Both the position numbers and the translations under genes were made by a program. Shown here in pieces: positions 57,890-64,000 of a stretch of DNA of 64,000 bases. This stretch comes from Pyrenula massariospora. Lineage: Eukaryota > Ascomycota > Eurotiomycetes > Pyrenulales > Pyrenulaceae. The first letter of the stretch is position 1; each line of letters starts with the position of its first letter. The notes under the pieces are model-generated. The model worked only from the letters and a program-made list of their open reading frames with translations. It ran no database searches and was not told the origin of the DNA. Location of the stretch: positions 1,054,001 through 1,118,000 of the forward strand of contig JAGFMI010000006.1 in assembly GCA_021030905.1 (NCBI GenBank), in the 5' to 3' direction.

Positions 57890-58279
57890 ATGTTGTTCTT
57901 GAAGGGTAAACCATAAGGTCGTATGTTCTGCTGGATATGGGTTGAGGTTTATTCAATCGTTGGGATCAGAGGGTAGATTATGAGTCGTGCACGGCTATTC
58001 AGAGACAGTCGCTATTTCTATCAGTGTATATAATGAGGATAGGACTTGAAAGTATGATCACTGTCCATTACCTCCTATGACTATTGGTGGGAGAAAGCTA
58101 CGTACCATTCTGCAGGACTTTCGTTGCTGAGTCAATTTACAATTTGGTCAACTTGATAATCTATAAAAGATTGCTTCCGCCCAAGATGCGACATGCACGC
58201 CGGCAAATCCGTAGCTCGAAAAGACCGCCTGCTTCCGAGATTGTGATAGCCTACGACGCATAATGGCGGTGTACCTTGA
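57890..58279. other. Convergent 3' flanks
   Basis: About 390 bases between the RhoGEF and the convergent MFS gene. Nothing else seen. Confidence 0.5.
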
Positions 58280-60120
58280 TCACGCCCTTTGCACAGCAGC
58301 CTGTCTCAACTCCCTCAGCTCCAAGCCTTGAGTGCCACTCGCCTCGGCTCTACTCCCACCCTCGCCAGCGTCGTCATCATGCTCCCATCCTTCCCTCTCG
58401 TCCTTGACTAGTCTCACAAAACCCAGGTCAAGCAGTAGGGCTATCGCCGCGATCCCGACACCAAAAAATAAGGCTGACCTGTATCCTAGAACCGTGTCGC
58501 CGCTGCGGTCTTTGAAGACCTGATTTTCCACCGTCGCCGCAAACCCCAGGCCCAGCGATACGCCGTACAGATTCAGCGTCCCGATGAGCGAACCCGCGAC
58601 ACCTTGCTGGCTCCTCCTCACCGAGTTACTCGCAATGATCTGCGCAGCCGTGTACGTCAAGTCGGGGCACAGCGCCATAAAGATCGTCGCAGGGAAGACT
58701 TGGGCCCAGTAGCTCTGTTCCCCCGGCATGGTGGCGAGGAGCAAGCTGCTCGCGCCGGCGGTGACGGTGCCGATGGCGACGATCCACTGCGCGGCCAGGC
58801 GCGGGATCAGCCACGCGGCGACGACGGAGCCCAGGGTGGCGAAGATGAGGAAGGGCGTCCAGCCGATGGCGGTGTCGAGGACGGTCCAGTGGCGCAGGTT
58901 TTGCTGCCAGAGGACCATGTACCAGAGCACGGTGCCGAGGGTCATGTAGTTGAGGATGACGACGATGAGGAGCGGGGCAAAGGATGGTGCTTTGAAGATG
59001 GATAAGGGCATGATGGGGTGTGGGGTCTTTGATTCCCAGAAGAGGAAGAGGGCAAAGAGGGCGCAAGAGGTGAGGAATAAGCTGTACTCGAGTGGCGAGG
59101 ACCATCCAACGGCTGGGGCTTGGTTCCAGACGAAATTGAAGAGGATGAGGGCGCTTGTGCCGAGTGTCGCGCCAGCGTAGTCGATCTTGCCGTGGCGGTC
59201 CACTGGCACTTCCTTTGGAATGAGTCCATAAAGAGGAAGAAAGACGGGTAAGCTGACCAGGGCATTAAAGACAAAACACCATTTGACGTGGGAGTACTCG
59301 ATAAAGAGGCCGACAAGGATCCCGCCTAGATATCCGCCAATCGGTGCAGATGCTCCAAAGAATCCCATCGACAGGTTTCTGACCCGGCCGGGTGGATTCG
59401 TGATATTGATCATGGCGACTGCGTTTGGTAGAATAAGGGCTCCGCCAATTCCTGAGAGCGCACGGATAGCGTTGAAGGCAATGTAATTATAGAAGAATCC
59501 ATTTATGAGCGTGAACAGGGCGAACCAAGCACCGCCAAGGAGAAGCATGTTCTTATGTCCAAAGACAGCACCGAGGCGGCCGCTCATGAGGACGAAGGTT
59601 CCTTGTGTAAGACTGGGACAAGGTGAGAGAGATTTTCAAGAAGTTGAAATTAGAACAGGGTCGTACGGATATGAAGCAGCCACCCATGTCGCATGCACAC
59701 CTGTGACGCCCCATATTTCACTGATTTTAAGTCCTCCTAATACGCCGACGGCGTTTGAAATCATCTGGTGATACTTATTGGCTTTCTCATTCTCGATACA
59801 CCGGGTTCTTTATCTCGACTTTTTGAGACGATCCAAATGTGTGTCAAATGAAACAGGTATAAGCATACCTGCGTAAAGTTGGCTAAAACTATCAAAACGG
59901 TGACTGCGATCCTTCTACGCTTATTTAGTATGTTGGAGGGAGCGACATCAAACACTCGCTGGCCCGCCTCTGGTAGCGCCTCGTCTGATGAAGATGCAAC
60001 ACCAGGAGGGGCCGTGGGACTCTCTGACTCTCTTCTGATCGAAGAAGGCTGGATTAAAAAAGACTGAACTGCAGGCTCAGGAGCAGCGCGCACTTGCTCT
60101 AGGCAAGTAAACGTCGACAT
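58280..60120 (-). CDS. MFS transporter, DHA2-like (14-TM type)
   Basis: Exons 60120-59869, 59764-59667 and 59612-58280 give 560 residues. TM1 (RRIAVTVLIVLANF) ends exon 1. Exon 2 gives GVHATWVAASYP, joined to LTQGTFVLMSGRLGAVFGHKN, the loop motif A of the family. ALSGIGGALILPNAVAMI and GGYLGGILVG match the antiporter motif C region. The total of hydrophobic segments fits 14 helices, and the C-terminus is hydrophilic (GLELRELRQAAVQ). DHA2 members export drugs, toxins or basic amino acids by proton antiport. The substrate is unknown. The coding strand is C-rich in the middle and G-rich near the stop. Confidence 0.87.
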
Positions 60121-60328
60121 TTTGACAGAAATATTTAGCGGATGCCAACAGGAACAATGGTGAAGAACGTCGTGGACCCAAGAAAGAACTTGATTGAGTA
60201 CAACTCTCCTACCTGATATTGTTCACTTTTCCATGGTCAGAGATTCAAGGTATTTCACCGCTTTCCACGTCGATCGCCGCAGTGAATCCTACTCTGCACT
60301 TACTGCAGCTAGATGCCCATCGAGGCAA

Positions 60329-60399
60329 GGGGACAGAAATCGTGGCCAACTCTGTCGGCTAATAATCGGCCTTAAGGGGTGGCTACGACTTCTGTCCCC
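60329..60399. repeat. Inverted-repeat module 1 (CAGAAATCGT / ACGACTTCTG)
   Basis: GGGGACAGAAATCGTGGCCA at 60329-60348 is mirrored by 60380-60399 with 17 of 20 matches. The loop is 31 bases. Short and without open frame; MITE-like or a structured regulatory site. Confidence 0.6.
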
Positions 60400-60467
60400 C
60401 AGCATCGTCTGTTCTTCGACACATTATCGTCTCTAGCTACGCTAAAATTGCTGTGCATGGCTTGGTC

Positions 60468-60508
60468 GGGGGGCCAGAAATCGTAGGGGGCGACGACTTC
60501 TGTTCCCC
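60468..60508. repeat. Inverted-repeat module 2, same arms as module 1
   Basis: The arms CAGAAATCG (about 60475) and CGACTTCTG (about 60493-60501) repeat those of module 1, with a much shorter loop and G/C-rich flanks (GGGGGG and CCCC). It lies 69 bases from module 1, so the two are a diverged pair. Confidence 0.55.
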
Positions 60509-60860
60509 AGCTTTGCGTTTCGTGATTCCGCGCTTGGACCAGTTAGGCGTGCCAAGAATGACGGGGAGAATGACGTAGGTATTTCTCGGCTTCAGGCACG
60601 AGCTTAGTAGCTTGAAACAGTCGACCGGAACACGGTTAAAGACCTCACACGACTCACCCATCCAAGCTTTCGAACATCCTACAATCCACGTGCTTCAAAC
60701 CCATCCCCGGAATCCTTCGCTGCGCATCCCGTAAGCTTCACCATTAGGATATCCATCTTCAGGGCGTTAATCTTGCTAACAGAGCTTCTGCCCCACCATC
60801 CTGCAACTAACAATCACACGAACAACCTATAATTAACACTCCTCGAAGTACTCTGTCATC

Positions 60861-61327
60861 ATGCCTCGCGGAAATGCTGCTCAAACCAAGGTCTTTTACA
60901 AGGGAAAGGAAGAAGACTTCGTCATCCTCGTTGACAGTGCGAAACAAGTCCAAGCTTGGAAATCAGACAAATCAATCCCCATGACAGATGTCGTGTCTGG
61001 GTGGAAGATCTTCGTGACTCACAAGTACGTGCTTGATAATGTGAAAGTTTGATGATCTTAATCTGATCAAGTTTACAACTAGGCACGGTGCTCAAGGAGT
61101 GCTGGATGGAGCCTCACACAGTACACTAGACAATGAATTTGGGACGCATAAAGATGAAGACGTCGTAAAACAGATTCTGGAGAAGGGCGAAGTGCAGGAG
61201 AGCGAGGTAAACATTTCCGATCCCTGCTCCCCTTCAAATGAAACACGATACTGATCTCCTTTTCTTACAGGCTTCTGAACGTCAAGGACCGAAGAACGAT
61301 TCCAAAGGCCCGCTGGTGGCTCATTAA
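60861..61327 (+). CDS. RTC3: RTC3-like protein with SBDS N-terminal (FYSH) domain
   Basis: Three exons, 60861-61024, 61083-61206 and 61271-61327, give 114 residues, typical for this stand-alone domain. MPRGNAAQTKVFYKGKEEDF, GWKIFVTHKHGAQGVLDGAS, LDNEFGTHKDEDVVKQIL and the C-terminal ASERQGPKNDSKGP are near-family sequence. The FYSH fold is shared with the SBDS ribosome-maturation protein and is thought to bind RNA. Yeast Rtc3 is a small cytosolic/nuclear protein induced by stress and named for telomere-capping interactions. The exact function is unknown. Both splices keep frame (KH and EA junctions). Confidence 0.93.
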
Positions 61328-62287
61328 GGGATTAGATCTATGCCAAATCTATCAGATCTATCATCCCTGTCAGGAGCAAAGAGAGATGGTACTACTTCCT
61401 GCAAGATCACGTTAATTGTTGCTTGCACATCGGCTTGGGGTACAAGCATGGCCGAGTGCCAAGATTGACTTGGGGAACCCTGTCGGAAAGCATAGCGAGC
61501 TAGGACTGCAAGAGTCTAAGTAGCTTGGTAGCAACAAATAGTGCCATCTGTATGATCCCGTGTCCCTCCACAAATACTCACCGAGGCTTATCCTGAGTTT
61601 GAATCGTGCTAATCATTCTCCCCTCGCTTATTGTGCGCTTGGATACTATGACCGATGATGGTAACCGTTCTACAAGCATCAGAAACCAGCAGGAGTCTCT
61701 TGTGGTGAGTGTTGACATACAATAACAGGCTGTCTAGTGGATTATAACGCTGTTTGGTGGGGCGGCCTTTCAACAATTGGTAAACGCAGACGCTTCTCAT
61801 AGGACGATATGATCATTTGGAAGGCGTTTTTAGACCGCTCCTTCGTCACAGCAATCCAATGTTACCGGCGAAACCGGCGAAACTTCGGCTGAAGATCCCT
61901 GGAGCGGAATCAAAAATTTTGCAATTGAGGCGGATTACATGTTAATTCTTTTCCTTTAATGAAAAATCCATTTAGCTGGCTTCAATGTTGATATGGGCAT
62001 CGATATTACAGTTGGTCGCCGGAGAAAAGTCAAATTTGACATACTCTAAAGTGCAGACTGATTAACAGAATATTTAGAAGATAAGCTCGTTGGATCTCTT
62101 AAGAAGCTATCAATCCTTTGCGGCTCTTTCTACGCTCTGTTTTTGATGCTCAATGCTTCCGCCCACGCAATTTTAATTTTGGTTTCCTAACTGAGGTTCG
62201 CTTGAAGTTTTACATCGCCCCATCACTGTTCCCCCTCTCTAGGGTAAATATCTGATATTTGGCAAAAGACTGTGCCAGAACTTCGTG
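61328..62287. other. Intergenic region
   Basis: About 0.96 kb before the DNA glycosylase gene; the 61,900-62,060 part is AT-rich. No gene seen. Confidence 0.5.
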
Positions 62288-63340
62288 ATGGAAGACGTTG
62301 GTGTTGATAATGACACCCCTGACGAACAAGCCCCGTCCAATTTTCCTACCCAGGAATCGATGCACAAGTTTCTCTACGTCCCTCCTAAGACAAGCAGCAA
62401 GATTGAACCGTCCACGACCGAGAGCAAAGCTCACACTTCCACGCCGAGAAAAACACGATCGACATCGCGCTCAGCCGAGCGCACCAAAAGCCCCTCTAGT
62501 CTCTCACCGCCTCCCGATCTCCCTCGAAAACGTCAAGCCATCGATCAACCTCCCTCCACCCCACCCCCTCCCTCAAAAGCAGCGAAACTCAAAACCCGCC
62601 CCCCTACCACATCAACCCCCTCCATCCCCAACAACCTCGTCGACAGCATAACCCCCAACCTCATCCTCCTCTTCATCGGCCTCAACCCCGGCCTCACCAC
62701 CGCCCAAACCGGCCACGCCTACGCCCACCGCACCAACCTCTTCTGGCGCCTCCTGCACTCCAGCGGCATCACCCCCACCCTCCTCCCCCCCTCCAAGACC
62801 CAGGAGCTCCCCCACCTCTACGCGCTCGGCAACACCAACATCGTCGAGCGGCCCTCGCGCGACGGCTCGAGCCTGAGCAAGGCCGAGCTCGACGCGGGGG
62901 TGCCCGTGCTCGAGGCCAAGATCCGCCGGTTCCGGCCTGAGGCGGTGTGTATCGTGGGGAAGAGCATCTGGGAGGCGATCTTTCGGGTGAAGCGGGGGAG
63001 GGCGCTGGGGAAGGGCGACTTGTTCAGGTATGGGTGGCAGAGGGAGGGGGAGAGGTGGTTGGGGGCGAAGGTGTTTGCCGCGACGACGACGAGCGCGTTG
63101 GCGGCGGGGATGAGTTTGGGGGAGAAGGAGGAGATTTGGCGGGAGTTGGGGGAGTGGGTGGAGAGGAGGAGGAGGGAAAGAGAGGAGGGGGTTGAGGGGG
63201 CTGGGATGGAGGTGGGAGGAGAGAAAAGCGTGGACAGGAATGGGGATGAGGCAGAGAAGCAAGAACGCACCAAAGTTAGTAGAGACGTGAGGAGTGGTCA
63301 ACAAAAGATAACAGGAATGTTCGCAAGTAGTAATAAATGA
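62288..63340 (+). CDS. G/T(U)-mismatch thymine-DNA glycosylase (TDG/Thp1 type)
   Basis: Intronless, 350 residues from ATG 62288 (the earlier codon is GTG). A disordered basic, Pro-rich N-terminus (about 1-115) precedes the uracil-DNA-glycosylase fold. LLFIGLNPGLTTAQTGHAYAH (about 127-147) is the active-site motif; the Asn of GLNPG corresponds to the catalytic Asn of TDG and Thp1. NLFWRLLHSSGI and LYALGNTNIVERPSRDGSSL follow, then CIVGKSIWEAIF and VFAATTTSALAAGMS. It excises thymine or uracil from G/T and G/U mismatches, starting base-excision repair; fungi may also use it against deaminated cytosines. The C-terminal tail is Arg- and Glu-rich. The coding strand flips abruptly from C-rich (to about 62,820) to G-rich (from about 62,940). 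Confidence 0.92.
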   Translation: MEDVGVDNDTPDEQAPSNFPTQESMHKFLYVPPKTSSKIEPSTTESKAHTSTPRKTRSTSRSAERTKSPSSLSPPPDLPRKRQAIDQPPSTPPPPSKAAKLKTRPPTTSTPSIPNNLVDSITPNLILLFIGLNPGLTTAQTGHAYAHRTNLFWRLLHSSGITPTLLPPSKTQELPHLYALGNTNIVERPSRDGSSLSKAELDAGVPVLEAKIRRFRPEAVCIVGKSIWEAIFRVKRGRALGKGDLFRYGWQREGERWLGAKVFAATTTSALAAGMSLGEKEEIWRELGEWVERRRREREEGVEGAGMEVGGEKSVDRNGDEAEKQERTKVSRDVRSGQQKITGMFASSNK

Positions 63341-63512
63341 GTTTCTTATTGTTGGATCTAGATGGTGACGAGCGGTGTTGGCTATTTCAACACACGACAG
63401 TGTTCAAGGCTTGATAGCCAGGAAAGATCTCCGCAACAGGCGTGAGGTAACGGGCCTGGTTCCCACGTACGCATCACTCCAAACCCGATATCTCCTCCAC
63501 AAGCTCACTCCT

Positions 63513-64000
63513 TCACACTTTCCCCAACGCCGCACTAGGCAACCTCCTCGGTAATGTCCATGGTTCTGCGCAAACAATCTCTCCCTCACTGTACGCCCAA
63601 AAATATGCAATCATTCCAACTGTATAATATATCGCAGGGTTCGTGCTCTGATACATCAATGCTGCTGCCAGCGCGGCCAACGGATACAATGCAAGACGGG
63701 CCTCGATGCTGCGGTGCACCATGGAGCCAGCGAGCGGCTTGATCGGGTATTCGAGCGCGAGGAAGAAGATTCCGAAGACGAGGTTGATGATTTGAAGAAT
63801 GGGAAACGGTTTGACAGCCCCGTCGAGATTCTTTGTTAAAAAGTCCCAGAAGATTTTAGGCCAGAAGAAGCCTTCTAACGCAGCGCCGACTTGGTCTGAG
63901 AGCGAGACAGTTAGTAGAGTAGTTTGTGATGGTAGGGGAGTGTTCGTACAAGTTGCTGCGGTCATCATGATGAGCCGTGCCCAGTGGTTCTTGATGAGTT
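63513..64000 (-). CDS. DUF7727-like fungal membrane protein, 5' end cut by window edge
   Basis: Exon from the right edge to 63950, spliced (GTACGA...CTCTCAG) to 63895-63513. Reading LIKNHWARLIMMTAATY joins to QVGAALEGFFWPKIFWDFL. Then KPFPILQIINLVFGIFFLALEYPI, HRSIEARLALYPLAALAAALMY and YYTVGMIAYFWAYSEGE form three or four predicted helices. I recall this small (about 150-160 residue) conserved fungal membrane family without assigned function. Only the first few codons should be missing. Convergent with the DNA glycosylase gene, 172 bases apart. Confidence 0.75.
   Translation of the reverse strand, partial: LIKNHWARLIMMTAATCTNTPLPSQTTLLTVSLSDQVGAALEGFFWPKIFWDFLTKNLDGAVKPFPILQIINLVFGIFFLALEYPIKPLAGSMVHRSIEARLALYPLAALAAALMYQSTNPAIYYTVGMIAYFWAYSEGEIVCAEPWTLPRRLPSAALGKV

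Larger units (their letters stand above)
60121..60860. other. Divergent promoter region of the MFS gene and RTC3
   Basis: Holds two related inverted-repeat modules (60,329-60,399 and 60,468-60,508). No gene. Confidence 0.55.

Noticed and set aside
62612-63304. 230-codon minus-strand frame rich in Pro, Leu, then Gly, Val, Glu
   Set aside because: It is antisense to the DNA glycosylase and its odd composition is explained by the C-rich to G-rich switch of that gene.

Overview
The window looks like nuclear DNA of a filamentous ascomycete (Pezizomycotina). Genes are interrupted by short introns (about 40-75 bases) with GT...AG ends and CTRAY-like branch sites. The proteins include families typical of moulds: a HET-domain protein, an integral membrane protein of the PTH11/rhodopsin-like type, several MFS transporters and a cysteine-rich secreted protein. 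Housekeeping genes (ATG2, Ran, UDP-GlcNAc pyrophosphorylase, Nas2, RTC3) agree with this. Class Eurotiomycetes is my best guess, weakly held. I recognised no retroelement, virus-like copy, CRISPR array, rRNA or tRNA.

Bases 1-13,200 read as part of a biosynthetic gene cluster. A citrate-synthase-like gene runs off the left edge. It is followed by a SAM methyltransferase of the kind seen in fungal meroterpenoid clusters, a PTH11-like membrane protein, a 2-methylcitrate dehydratase (PrpD) homologue and two divergent MFS transporters. Citrate synthase plus PrpD homologue is the signature pair of fungal alkylcitrate pathways (maleidrides, sporothriolide- and oryzine-type compounds). The chain-making synthase (PKS or FAS) would have to lie to the left, outside the window. 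A HET-domain gene and a small secreted protein follow (14.4-18.2 kb).

Bases 19,264-42,878 are mostly conserved genes: a serine-rich two-TM protein, ATG2 (autophagy lipid transfer), an ADGF-type adenosine deaminase, a peroxisomal SCP2 protein, UDP-GlcNAc pyrophosphorylase (chitin precursor), an F-box-like protein and a Uls1/Ris1-like SNF2-RING translocase. Bases 42,879-48,925 are gene-poor, with one orphan 250-residue gene. Bases 48,926-64,000 hold an aldehyde dehydrogenase, Ran GTPase, proteasome chaperone Nas2, a Rho guanine nucleotide exchange factor, a 14-TM MFS transporter, RTC3/SBDS-N protein, a thymine-DNA glycosylase and a DUF7727-like membrane protein cut by the right edge.

Non-coding structure includes a 19-bp perfect palindromic stem at 981-1066, a MITE-like element between the two divergent MFS genes (about 10,578-10,761), a pair of related inverted-repeat modules upstream of the third MFS gene (60,329-60,508), and a 30-bp tandem duplication spanning a stop codon (19,232-19,291). 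Several unrelated genes share an abrupt switch, in the direction of transcription, from C-rich to G-rich coding strand. I think this is the least expected pattern in the window. Exon coordinates below were worked out by hand from splice sites, reading-frame continuity and remembered family alignments.
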